From the NCBI RefSeq assembly GCF_029433105.1, contig NZ_JARNTW010000022.1, positions 1-64,000 on the forward strand: DNA of 64,000 nt, in the 5' to 3' direction. How positions within the stretch are numbered: the first letter of the stretch is position 1; the number at the start of each line of letters is the position of its first letter. A model generated the notes under the pieces. The model ran no database searches and was not told the origin of the DNA. It saw only the letters and a list, made by a program, of their open reading frames with translations. Of the stretch, positions 43,962 to 51,692 are shown one piece after another. The translations under genes and the position numbers were made by a program. The stretch is from Runella sp. MFBS21. Its GTDB lineage: Bacteria > Bacteroidota > Bacteroidia > Cytophagales > Spirosomataceae.

Positions 43962-44399
43962 TTAGATTGAGTTATCGCTATCAGGTTGTACGGGTTGGGG
44001 ACGAGGGGTGGGCACGATAGGCTGAACTTGTTGAGGTATCAATTCTACACTCACCACAAAGTACTTAGTGTCGCCGTTCCAAGGGAGTTGGAAAAATTTT
44101 TCTTCATAATGAACAGAGACCCGTTGTCCAGTACGTTGAGATTGTTCAAGGGCTGCAATCGCTTCTTTATTATCATCATCGACCGAAAAATCCCAAGTGG
44201 TAGAATTAAAAGTACCAGTACCATCCGACATACCTCCTACCATTAATTGTCCTTCATGAGTTTTGAAAATATAACCACGGCGGCTAATTTTTACCAATGA
44301 ACCTACACGGGTGCCGTCACTGAAAGAACCAAATGAAACATAGTACAAAATACCACCTACAATGAGCAGAAAAATCGTTAAGAAAACCCACTTACGCAT
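43962..44399 (-). CDS. Small membrane-anchored protein of unknown function
   Basis: 145 residues from the ATG at 44399, which starts a signal-anchor helix (MRKWVFLTIFLLIVGGILYYV); the longer frame to 44516 adds a non-conserved lead. The periplasmic beta-rich part (GSFSDGTRVGSLVKISRRGYIFKTHEGQL split around residue 40, then WNGDTKYFVVSVE) belongs to a Bacteroidota family that I recall being mislabelled 6-phosphogluconate dehydrogenase in databases; no dehydrogenase motif is present. The C-terminus is Pro/Gln-rich (TPRPQPVQPD). Confidence 0.78.
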   Translation of the reverse strand: MRKWVFLTIFLLIVGGILYYVSFGSFSDGTRVGSLVKISRRGYIFKTHEGQLMVGGMSDGTGTFNSTTWDFSVDDDNKEAIAALEQSQRTGQRVSVHYEEKFFQLPWNGDTKYFVVSVELIPQQVQPIVPTPRPQPVQPDSDNSI

Positions 44400-44616
44400 G
44401 ATTTTAAAAGTTTGATGATTGATGGTTTGATTTGAAATACGCTGACAATAGTAAAAAAAATACTGTTCAAAAATTTCGGGATGATTTGAGAAATAATGCT
44501 CTACCTCTAAAAACAAAAAAGAAATAAATTGGCAAGGGCGTTGCTACTTCCCAAAGACGAACTTCGTAAAAGTACGGCGATTTTGCAACAGTCGTCTATT
44601 TGTCTTTAAAAATTAC

Positions 44617-44624
44617 TACTTTTG
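44617..44624 (+). promoter_or_regulatory. -7 box upstream of glmM
   Basis: TACTTTTG, an exact TAnnTTTG, 37 bp before the GTG start. A TTTG lies only 14 nt upstream, shorter than the usual spacing, so only the -7 half is convincing. Confidence 0.45.
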
Positions 44625-44661
44625 AGCCTGTCATTAATCCATCATAAAGCAGATTTTAAAA

Positions 44662-46053
44662 GTGGCCTTAATCAAATCTATTTCTGGTATTCGTGGTACA
44701 ATCGGGGGCAAAACAGGCGATTCGCTAACACCCATTGATGTATTGAAGTTTTCTGCCGCCTTCGGAACTTGGCTCAAACGCAAAAATCCCACGAGTCATA
44801 CAATTGTTGTCGGACGAGATGCTCGCCTTTCGGGGGATATGGTAAGCAAATTGGTAGTTTCTACTTTACAAGGTGTAGGGCTTAATGTTATCGATTTGGG
44901 TCTTTCTACTACCCCTACTGTCGAAATCGCCGTTCCTCTTGAAGGGGCAGCGGGAGGTATCATTCTTACAGCGAGCCATAATCCTATCCAATGGAATGCC
45001 CTCAAGCTGCTGAATAGTCAAGGTGAGTTTATTTCAGGTGAAGATGGTGCCGAAGTATTGGCGTTGGCAGAAACCGAAGACTTTGATTTTGTAGAAGTAC
45101 GCAAGCTAGGAAAATATGTCGTCGATCATTCTTATTTCCAAAAACATATAGACATGATATTGGCGCTTCCTTTGGTAGATAAAGAAGCGATTACGGCTAA
45201 AAATTTTAAAATAGTCATTGATGCTGTCAATTCTACGGGAGGAATTGTGATTCCGTTGCTATTGGAAGCATTGGGCGTAAAAAAAGAAAATATCAAGCTC
45301 ATCAATTGTGAACCTACGGGTGATTTTGCCCATAATCCAGAACCTCTTCCCGAAAATCTGATTGAAATTAGTCGTGAACTCAAGCGCGGCGATTATGATT
45401 TGGGAATTGTGGTGGACCCTGACGTAGATCGCTTGGCGTTGATTTGTGAAGATGGTACGGCTTTTGGTGAAGAATATACCCTTGTATCAGTGGCCGATTA
45501 TGTACTCAAACATACCCTAGGCAATACTGTTTCTAATCTTTCTTCCACAGGCGCACTGCGAGATGTGACGCTTAAAGCGGGAGCACAGTACTTTGCTTCG
45601 GCGGTGGGTGAAGTCAATGTAGTTGAAATGATGAAGGCTCAAAATGCGGTCATTGGAGGTGAAGGCAATGGTGGAGTGATTTATCCCGCTTTGCATTATG
45701 GCAGGGATGCACTCGTGGGGATAGCTTTGTTTTTGAGTCATTTGTCCAAATTTGGTAAATCTATCTCAATCCTTCGCAGAATCTATCCCAATTATCATAT
45801 TTCAAAAAACAAAATCGAGCTTACTCCTGATATAGATGTAGATCTTGTTTTAGAAAAAATCAAACAGAAATACGCCAAAAACCCTGTCAATAGTATTGAC
45901 GGAGTGAAGATTGAGTTTAATAAAGAATGGGTTCATCTTCGTAAATCTAATACAGAACCTATCATTCGGATTTATTCAGAATCCGAAACCGCCGCCACTG
46001 CCGATTATTTGGCTCAAAAAATAATCTCAGATATCAAGGAAGCAATTCATTAG
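44662..46053 (+). CDS. glmM: Phosphoglucosamine mutase (alpha-D-phosphohexomutase family)
   Basis: 463 residues from a GTG start that aligns with the family N-terminus (SISGIRGTIGG). Catalytic phosphoserine loop TASHNP (103-108, Ser105), metal loop DPDVDRLAL, sugar loop GEGNGGVIYP and phosphate loop RKSNTEPIIRIY. It interconverts glucosamine-6-P and glucosamine-1-P on the way to UDP-GlcNAc. Bacteroidota GlmM is assigned from the same fold; phosphomannomutase activity cannot be excluded from sequence. The carbonic anhydrase gene follows 11 bp later. Confidence 0.88.
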   Translation: MALIKSISGIRGTIGGKTGDSLTPIDVLKFSAAFGTWLKRKNPTSHTIVVGRDARLSGDMVSKLVVSTLQGVGLNVIDLGLSTTPTVEIAVPLEGAAGGIILTASHNPIQWNALKLLNSQGEFISGEDGAEVLALAETEDFDFVEVRKLGKYVVDHSYFQKHIDMILALPLVDKEAITAKNFKIVIDAVNSTGGIVIPLLLEALGVKKENIKLINCEPTGDFAHNPEPLPENLIEISRELKRGDYDLGIVVDPDVDRLALICEDGTAFGEEYTLVSVADYVLKHTLGNTVSNLSSTGALRDVTLKAGAQYFASAVGEVNVVEMMKAQNAVIGGEGNGGVIYPALHYGRDALVGIALFLSHLSKFGKSISILRRIYPNYHISKNKIELTPDIDVDLVLEKIKQKYAKNPVNSIDGVKIEFNKEWVHLRKSNTEPIIRIYSESETAATADYLAQKIISDIKEAIH

Positions 46054-46064
46054 TTTGTTTTTGG

Positions 46065-46562
46065 ATGAAAAAACATAAAGCTGTTTTTATTGCTCCTACC
46101 GCCTCGGTGATGGGGGAGGTTACTTTGGGAGAAAGTAGTTCTGTGTGGTATGGAGCAGTAATACGGGCGGATGTCGAAAAAATAATAATAGGTGACCGCA
46201 CCAATATCCAAGACACGGCCGTTTTGCATGCAGATTTAGGATCTCCTACTATCATTGGAAATAATGTTACGGTAGGGCATGGGGCTATTGTTCATGGTGC
46301 TATAGTGGGTGATGGCTCTTTAGTAGGAATGAGAGCAACGATTCTCAACAATGCCCAGATTGGTAAGTTTTGTATTGTCGGAGCTCATGCGCTAGTGACT
46401 GAAGGAATGCAAGTGCCAGACTATTCGATGGTCTTGGGCGTGCCAGCCAAAATAGTAAAACAGATTCCTGAAGATTACGCACAGAAACTTCTTGAAAGCG
46501 CCGCTCATTATGTAGAAATGGGACGTAAACACGCCAGGGGAGAATATCCAATAATAGACTGA
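46065..46562 (+). CDS. Gamma carbonic anhydrase-like hexapeptide protein
   Basis: 165 residues, a left-handed beta-helix of hexapeptide repeats (GEVTLGESSSVWYGAVIRAD). The three zinc-ligand histidines of the gamma class are present at His55, His72 and His77 (LHADLG, GHGAIVH). It forms trimers and may hydrate CO2 or act as a YrdA/PaaY-like protein. It is in an operon with glmM and is followed by a strong terminator. Confidence 0.9.
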   Translation: MKKHKAVFIAPTASVMGEVTLGESSSVWYGAVIRADVEKIIIGDRTNIQDTAVLHADLGSPTIIGNNVTVGHGAIVHGAIVGDGSLVGMRATILNNAQIGKFCIVGAHALVTEGMQVPDYSMVLGVPAKIVKQIPEDYAQKLLESAAHYVEMGRKHARGEYPIID

Positions 46563-46580
46563 TAGTTTAAGACTTAGAGA

Positions 46581-46637
46581 TACAAATAGCCCAGTTCAGA
46601 AACAAATTGGCATTGTTTTTGAACTGGGCTATTTGTA
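46581..46637 (+). terminator. Intrinsic terminator
   Basis: A perfect 18-bp stem (46581-46598 with 46620-46637) extended after a 1x1 internal loop by AAACAA/TTGTTT, so 24 bp in all. Confidence 0.85.
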
Positions 46638-46679
46638 TTTATAATACTTCCTAAAAGTTTGTTATTACGACAATAAGGT

Positions 46680-48059
46680 ATGAAAAAATTATACTCTTTT
46701 TTTTCGCCCCAAAACCATACGAAACTCATCGTATTGGTGATTTTATTTATCTATGGATGCCGTACTTCCAACGACCCTACTACTCCAGACAATGTATCTA
46801 AAACTGCCGATACCTATAATGCTGACGTGGCCCTCAAATGGGCGGAGATGAGCTTAAAGCTTACTCGATTTACGCCAGGCTTCACGCCTCCTGTGGCATC
46901 AAGGGCTTTTGGATATGCAGGGGTAGCCATGTATGAGTCAGTGGTACCAGGTATTAAAGCGCACCGTTCGTTAGCAGGGCAACTTAATGGTCTACAAGCC
47001 CTCCCTGTGCCTGAAGCAGGTAAAGAATACAACTGGGCTGCAAGTGCCAATGCAGGTCAATTGTATATGGCCAAAAACCTATGGCCCAATGCAACCGAAG
47101 CGGCTAAAAAATCGGTTGATTCATTGGCTCAGGCTTTCCGGGTCGTTTTTGAAGCTGAAAGTAACAAGGAGATTATAGAGCGCTCGGAGGCTTTTGGCGA
47201 ATCGGTAGCAAAAGCTATTTTTGAATGGTCAAAAACAGACGGAGGTCATGAAGGGTATAATCGTAATTTTCCTGCCGATTTTAAAGTGCCGATTGCGCCG
47301 GGGTCATGGCAGCCCACTGAAAATGGTCGCGTGATTCCGATGCAGCCTTATTGGGGACGAAATCGCACCTTTATTACTGCTAATTCTACTCTGCCAATGC
47401 CCTTGCCTTTGGAAGTTTCGACCAAGCAAGATTCTCCCTATTTTCAGCAATATTATGATGTTTATAAGAAAAACATCAGCCTTACTCAGCTCGAAAAAGA
47501 AATCTCAATTTGGTGGGCAGACGATCCAAGTGAGACTTTTACGCCTCCAGGCCACTCTTATAACATCGCTCGCATTGCTGTCAAAACTAGCAATGCCAAA
47601 CTAGACAAAGCCGTTGAAGCTTTTGCTCGAACAGGTATAGCTGTAGCCGATGCTTTTGTGCTGTGTTGGAAATGTAAATATGTTTTTAACAATGAGCGCC
47701 CCTATACTTTTATACGCCGAGCGGTAGATCCTCGGTGGGTTCCTTTCTGGCCTGCACCGCCTTTTCCAGGCTATTCTTCAGGGCATTCTACGCAGTCTTC
47801 TGCTTCGGCAGTGGCCATGGAAGGTTTGTTTGGAACTGATTTTGCCTTTGTGGACGATTCACATATAGGCCGGGTGCGTGATACCAAACGAAACGTAGAT
47901 TTCAAGGCACGTTCGTTTAAGTCGTTGTGGGCGGCAGCCGAAGAATCAGCCTATTCTCGGTTTTTAGGAGGAATTCATACTTTTCAAGACAATGACACTG
48001 GTTTGAAAGAAGGCCGTAAAATGGGGCAAAATATTAATGCTCTTCGGTGGACAGAGTAA
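46680..48059 (+). CDS. Vanadium-haloperoxidase/PAP2-like lipoprotein
   Basis: 459 residues. Lipoprotein signal (LFIYGC). The C-terminal half carries the acid-phosphatase/haloperoxidase active site in order: K..NNERPYTFIRR (Lys-x6-Arg-Pro), YSSGHST (about 373-379) and SRFLGGIHTFQDN (Arg and His). This binds vanadate or phosphate. Bacteroidota homologues are annotated as vanadium-dependent haloperoxidases, but phosphatase activity is equally compatible. It is monocistronic with its own terminator. Confidence 0.88.
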   Translation: MKKLYSFFSPQNHTKLIVLVILFIYGCRTSNDPTTPDNVSKTADTYNADVALKWAEMSLKLTRFTPGFTPPVASRAFGYAGVAMYESVVPGIKAHRSLAGQLNGLQALPVPEAGKEYNWAASANAGQLYMAKNLWPNATEAAKKSVDSLAQAFRVVFEAESNKEIIERSEAFGESVAKAIFEWSKTDGGHEGYNRNFPADFKVPIAPGSWQPTENGRVIPMQPYWGRNRTFITANSTLPMPLPLEVSTKQDSPYFQQYYDVYKKNISLTQLEKEISIWWADDPSETFTPPGHSYNIARIAVKTSNAKLDKAVEAFARTGIAVADAFVLCWKCKYVFNNERPYTFIRRAVDPRWVPFWPAPPFPGYSSGHSTQSSASAVAMEGLFGTDFAFVDDSHIGRVRDTKRNVDFKARSFKSLWAAAEESAYSRFLGGIHTFQDNDTGLKEGRKMGQNINALRWTE

Positions 48060-48084
48060 TATTTTAGCCAAATACATACATTAG

Positions 48085-48134
48085 AATTCGTCTGTTGTTT
48101 AGCTTTTACGAGTCAGCAGACGAATTTTTTTTTA
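48085..48134 (+). terminator. Intrinsic terminator
   Basis: AATTCGTCTGTTG (48085-48097) pairs with CAGCAGACGAATT (48114-48126; one G-T wobble) and is followed by a run of eight T. Confidence 0.85.
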
Positions 48135-48151
48135 AGGTAAGCTATTATTTA

Positions 48152-48159
48152 TAACTTTG
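48152..48159 (+). promoter_or_regulatory. -7 box upstream of the OmpH-like gene
   Basis: TAACTTTG, an exact TAnnTTTG match just after the preceding terminator; no clear TTTG at -33. The leader to the GTG at 48283 would be about 118 nt. Confidence 0.45.
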
Positions 48160-48282
48160 CCGCTGTGTTGTCATTGTTCCCAAAAAAGGGTCACTTTGTT
48201 GATTATCACTGCTTTATCAATAATTTTTTAATGGCTAACCAATATTTATTAAATTTCATAAAACTTAAAAACAATTTTTACG

Positions 48283-48891
48283 GTGAAAAACGGACTACTT
48301 ATTTGGAATGCAGTTTTGACCTTGGCAGTAGCTTTTTTAGGATATCAACACTTTTCACATCACTCGTCGGATAGTGGGAGTAGTAGTGTGAGTGAGGCTT
48401 CAAAAGGTAAAAAAATCGTCTATGTACAAGCAGATAGTTTGCTCAAAAACTATGACTATTACAAAGACTTTCAGAAAGAATTTGAAAGTAAAGGCTTTCA
48501 ATTAGAAAATGATTTGGCAAACAAAGGCCGTACTTTTCAAAACAAAATAGCCTTTTTTCAGCAACGTGCTCAACAAGGAGCCTTGTCGCAAGATCAAGCT
48601 CAGGCAGCTCAAGCTCAGCTAGGAAAAGAAGAGCAAGAAATTGCTAAATACCGTGATGACCAATTGCGTAAATTGGACGAAGAGCGCATCAAAAAAACAG
48701 AAGAGTTTTATACCAATATCTTTGATTATATCAAGCGTTACAACAAAGACAATGGATATGAGTTTGTACTAGGATATAGCAAAGGGGGAGGAATTTTGTT
48801 TGCGGATGCTAGCTTAGATGTGACCCAAAAAATGGTGGAAGGCCTAAACAAAGAATATAAAGATAAGGCTGCCGCTCCTGCTAAGAAATAA
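48283..48891 (+). CDS. OmpH/Skp-family periplasmic chaperone
   Basis: 202 residues from a GTG start that begins an N-terminal membrane anchor (LLIWNAVLTLAVAFLGY). KKIVYVQADSLLKNYDYYKDFQKEF starts the OmpH domain. A long coiled coil at about 75-140 (QNKIAFFQQRAQQGALSQDQAQAAQ) forms the tentacle, and the C-terminal strand GYEFVLGYS-GGILFADASLDVT closes the trimer body. It holds unfolded outer-membrane proteins. Unlike E. coli Skp it seems to keep its N-terminal anchor. Confidence 0.9.
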   Translation: MKNGLLIWNAVLTLAVAFLGYQHFSHHSSDSGSSSVSEASKGKKIVYVQADSLLKNYDYYKDFQKEFESKGFQLENDLANKGRTFQNKIAFFQQRAQQGALSQDQAQAAQAQLGKEEQEIAKYRDDQLRKLDEERIKKTEEFYTNIFDYIKRYNKDNGYEFVLGYSKGGGILFADASLDVTQKMVEGLNKEYKDKAAAPAKK

Positions 48892-48913
48892 ATTTTGGCA
48901 ATAGTATTTTACG

Positions 48914-48951
48914 AAGTAGCCGTTGGATACCCCCCAACGGCTACTTTTTTT
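48914..48951 (+). terminator. Intrinsic terminator
   Basis: AAGTAGCCGTTGG (48914-48926) and CCAACGGCTACTT (48934-48946), a perfect 13-bp stem, 7-nt loop, then a T run to 48951. Confidence 0.88.
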
Positions 48952-49063
48952 GTTTTTGAATAAACAATTTTCTATAAATCACGGGCGTTAACAAACAAAT
49001 CCCTTCGCCTTATCATTTGCTATATGATACTTGTTTTACCTATTTTTTCTTACCACCTAACTG

Positions 49064-50284
49064 ATGATTTTAATGAACAAGGTAAAACTTATCCTAGCAC
49101 TCGTATGCTTAGCTGCTTGCCATCAAGAGAGTGAAGATCCTGAGCCATCAGCGGATTGTCTGGTGGCGGCTTCGGCGGTAAATGGGCAAATTATTGAAGG
49201 AGAATACATCATAAGCCTGTCAGAGGTAGCTACTTCTTCAATCTCTTCCAATGCCCGTTTGCAAACTTTGACCGAAAGTATTCTGAATAAATACCAAGTC
49301 GATACCAAATCCCTCAAAACAACCTTTGTGGGGGTGAGGAGAGGGTTTGTCGCTAAACTTAGCTTGGATGAAGTGGCTTCTTTGCAGAAAGAAGCGGCGG
49401 TAGAGACTATCGAACCCGACCGTAGAGTAAGCATATGCTCATGTGTCGATGTAGTAGCACCCGCTTCGGTATCTTGGAGTGTGAAAAAAACAGGTTATGG
49501 CAACGGGCTTAATTTTAGTGATAAAACAGTATGGGTAATTGATACAGGGGTAGACCTTGATCACCCCGACTTGAATGTAGATACCCAACGGAGCCTTTCG
49601 TTTATTAGTGGACAAACCTCCGCCGACGACAACAACGGGCATGGCACGCACGTAGCAGGGATTATCGGGGCAATCAACAACACTATCGGAATCGTAGGAG
49701 TAGCCTCAGGGGCTAAGATTGTAGCGCTCAAAGTACTTGATCAGCTGGGTGAAGGTAGACTGTCGAGTGTGATTGCGGCGGTGGCGCATGTTAGCCAAAA
49801 TGCTACAGCGGGAGATGTAGTCAATATGAGTTTGGGATTAGATGGTACCTCCGCTGCACTAGACAGGGAAGTTCAGGCAGCTGCCAACAAAGGTATCCTT
49901 TTTGCAATAGCCGCAGGCAACGATGCCAAGCAAGCCAACGGATACTCGCCAGCAAGGGTCAATCATGCCAATGTATTTACGGTGTCGGCGGTAGATAGCA
50001 CAGGGCGATTTGCTAGTTTCTCCAATTATGGTAACGATGTCGTAGATGTAGCAGCCTATGGTGTCAGGATACGTTCGACCTATTCAAACGGACGCTACGC
50101 TACTTTGTCCGGGACTTCTATGGCAGCACCTCATGTAGCGGGTTTATTGTTTATTAGAGGAGCAAATATTCCTACTTTTGGCACCGCTTTAAATGACCCC
50201 GACGGCACTGCTGACCCTATTGCACGCGAAAAAAATGCCCAAGCTGTGGCAAATATTACTAGTCTTCTAAAACATTCGCAATAA
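49064..50284 (+). CDS. Subtilisin-like serine protease (S8), lipoprotein with inhibitor-I9-like prodomain
   Basis: 406 residues; a second ATG three codons later is an equal choice. Lipobox LAAC (Cys19). Residues about 45-125 resemble an I9 propeptide (GEYIISLSEVATSS, VEPDR-type end). Catalytic triad: Asp160 (VIDTGVD), His193 (NGHGTHVAG) and Ser352 (SGTSMAAPHVAG); oxyanion Asn286. An outer-membrane or periplasmic endopeptidase. Its last 26 bp overlap the converging BatA gene. Confidence 0.93.
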   Translation: MILMNKVKLILALVCLAACHQESEDPEPSADCLVAASAVNGQIIEGEYIISLSEVATSSISSNARLQTLTESILNKYQVDTKSLKTTFVGVRRGFVAKLSLDEVASLQKEAAVETIEPDRRVSICSCVDVVAPASVSWSVKKTGYGNGLNFSDKTVWVIDTGVDLDHPDLNVDTQRSLSFISGQTSADDNNGHGTHVAGIIGAINNTIGIVGVASGAKIVALKVLDQLGEGRLSSVIAAVAHVSQNATAGDVVNMSLGLDGTSAALDREVQAAANKGILFAIAAGNDAKQANGYSPARVNHANVFTVSAVDSTGRFASFSNYGNDVVDVAAYGVRIRSTYSNGRYATLSGTSMAAPHVAGLLFIRGANIPTFGTALNDPDGTADPIAREKNAQAVANITSLLKHSQ

Positions 50285-51287
50285 AAACCACCTTCAAAAA
50301 TAACATGAACAAGAAGAAGGAAATGGCCCAGTTGAGGTATATTCTATAATAATCTTTGACTTCCTGAAACCGCCGATTTTTTACTTTTACCCTTTCCAAA
50401 CGGTCTATTAATGTAAATATTCCTCGCAGGGTAGAATTGTCGGCAGCTCTAAAAAATTGTCCATTGGTAGATTTAGCAATGGTTTTTAGGGTGCCTTCAT
50501 CGGTAGAACCTAAATTAAGAGCTACATTGAGGGTATCTTTGAGCGCAGGAGCGGCGGTAAATTTACCCACTGCAATCGTGTATACTTTGATTCCAAACGC
50601 TTTGGCAAGTTTGGCTGCGGTAATAGGATCTAAGTTGCCTGCGGTATTTTCGCCGTCACTGAGTAAAATGACTACTTTCGATTTGGCCTGACTTTCTCGT
50701 AATCGGTTGATACATACTGCTAAAGCACTACCAATGGCTGTTCCAGAAGTAGCAATCATTTTGCTATTAATTTCTTCCAAGAAACCATATAACAAGTCAT
50801 AATCATTGGTAAGTGGACAATACGTAACAGCCTCACCCGCAAACACTACCAAACCGATACGGTCTTGAAGACGCCCACTAATGAATGATTTGGCGACTGA
50901 TTGGGCCGCTGCCAAACGGTTTGGAAGAAGGTCTTTTTCTAGCATCGAACTAGAAATATCAAGTGCAAGCATAATGTCGATGACTTCGGCGTCGCGTTCG
51001 GTGACATTTCGGATGAGTTGGGGGCGAGCCAAGGCAATTAGTATACAGCTCAAAGATAAAAATGCCGCAATTGGGAAAAGCCACCTCAACCATACCGACC
51101 AACTACTAGAAGGGTCGTGGCGGACAAATGTAAAGCTCAACCTTTGAAATGCTCCTGCGTGGAAAGCATTGCGGAGCCAAAATAAAATTGGAATGGCTAA
51201 AATCCCGTACAAAAAATAAGGATATACCCAAGTAAAAGCTCTAAACTTAGAGAGTGAAAACCATTCAATAGAAAGCCAATCCCACAT
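50259..51287 (-). CDS. batA: BatA-like VWA membrane protein
   Basis: 342 residues. Two N-terminal helices (about 22-38, 66-86), then a VWA domain with MIDAS DISSSM (110-115) and later LLSDGENTAG, and a C-terminal helix (about 318-338). This topology is that of Bacteroides aerotolerance BatA, a Mg-dependent protein-binding membrane factor. The rest of a bat operon (MoxR ATPase, batB/C/D) is not adjacent here. The 3' end overlaps the S8 protease gene on the other strand. Confidence 0.85.
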   Translation of the reverse strand: MWDWLSIEWFSLSKFRAFTWVYPYFLYGILAIPILFWLRNAFHAGAFQRLSFTFVRHDPSSSWSVWLRWLFPIAAFLSLSCILIALARPQLIRNVTERDAEVIDIMLALDISSSMLEKDLLPNRLAAAQSVAKSFISGRLQDRIGLVVFAGEAVTYCPLTNDYDLLYGFLEEINSKMIATSGTAIGSALAVCINRLRESQAKSKVVILLSDGENTAGNLDPITAAKLAKAFGIKVYTIAVGKFTAAPALKDTLNVALNLGSTDEGTLKTIAKSTNGQFFRAADNSTLRGIFTLIDRLERVKVKNRRFQEVKDYYRIYLNWAISFFLFMLFLKVVFIANVLED

Positions 51288-51372
51288 GTGTGTTTAAAAG
51301 CAAATCGCTGATTTAGGCCAAATTTGGCATTATTCTCAAAAATGGGAATTTCTCAGCGAAAAAGTGCTTCTG

Positions 51373-51612
51373 CTAGTCTTTTATTTCTTCATAATCTACA
51401 TATTCGCCGCCTTTGAAGCGAGAGGAGTCATCTTTGGAGGTGGGGCGTTCAACCCTAACATCTCCTTCGCGTCTTTGGGGCTGGCGATTGGCTTTCTTTT
51501 GTTCTTTTATCAATTGCCGCCCTACCAAAAGCCAAAACATGAACCTGCGGAACGCTGGTACAAAGGCAATTAAGAACACAAAAACCAAGAGTATATTGAA
51601 TAGTATTTTCAT
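51373..51612 (-). CDS. DUF4834-like small membrane protein
   Basis: 79 residues from the ATG at 51612, the first Met before the single membrane helix (ILFNILLVFVFLIAFVPAFRRFMFWLLVG); the longer frame to 51723 runs back into the transporter gene. The tail is charged and ends GGEYVDYEEIKD, as in the DUF4834 family. Function is unknown. Confidence 0.75.
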   Translation of the reverse strand: MKILFNILLVFVFLIAFVPAFRRFMFWLLVGRQLIKEQKKANRQPQRREGDVRVERPTSKDDSSRFKGGEYVDYEEIKD

Positions 51613-51692
51613 TGTTTTTTCAAAAATTAGATGCTTTCTACTAAAAGACCGTAAGGGGGAAGTTTCTTTAGTATCACAGAAACGATAATCTT

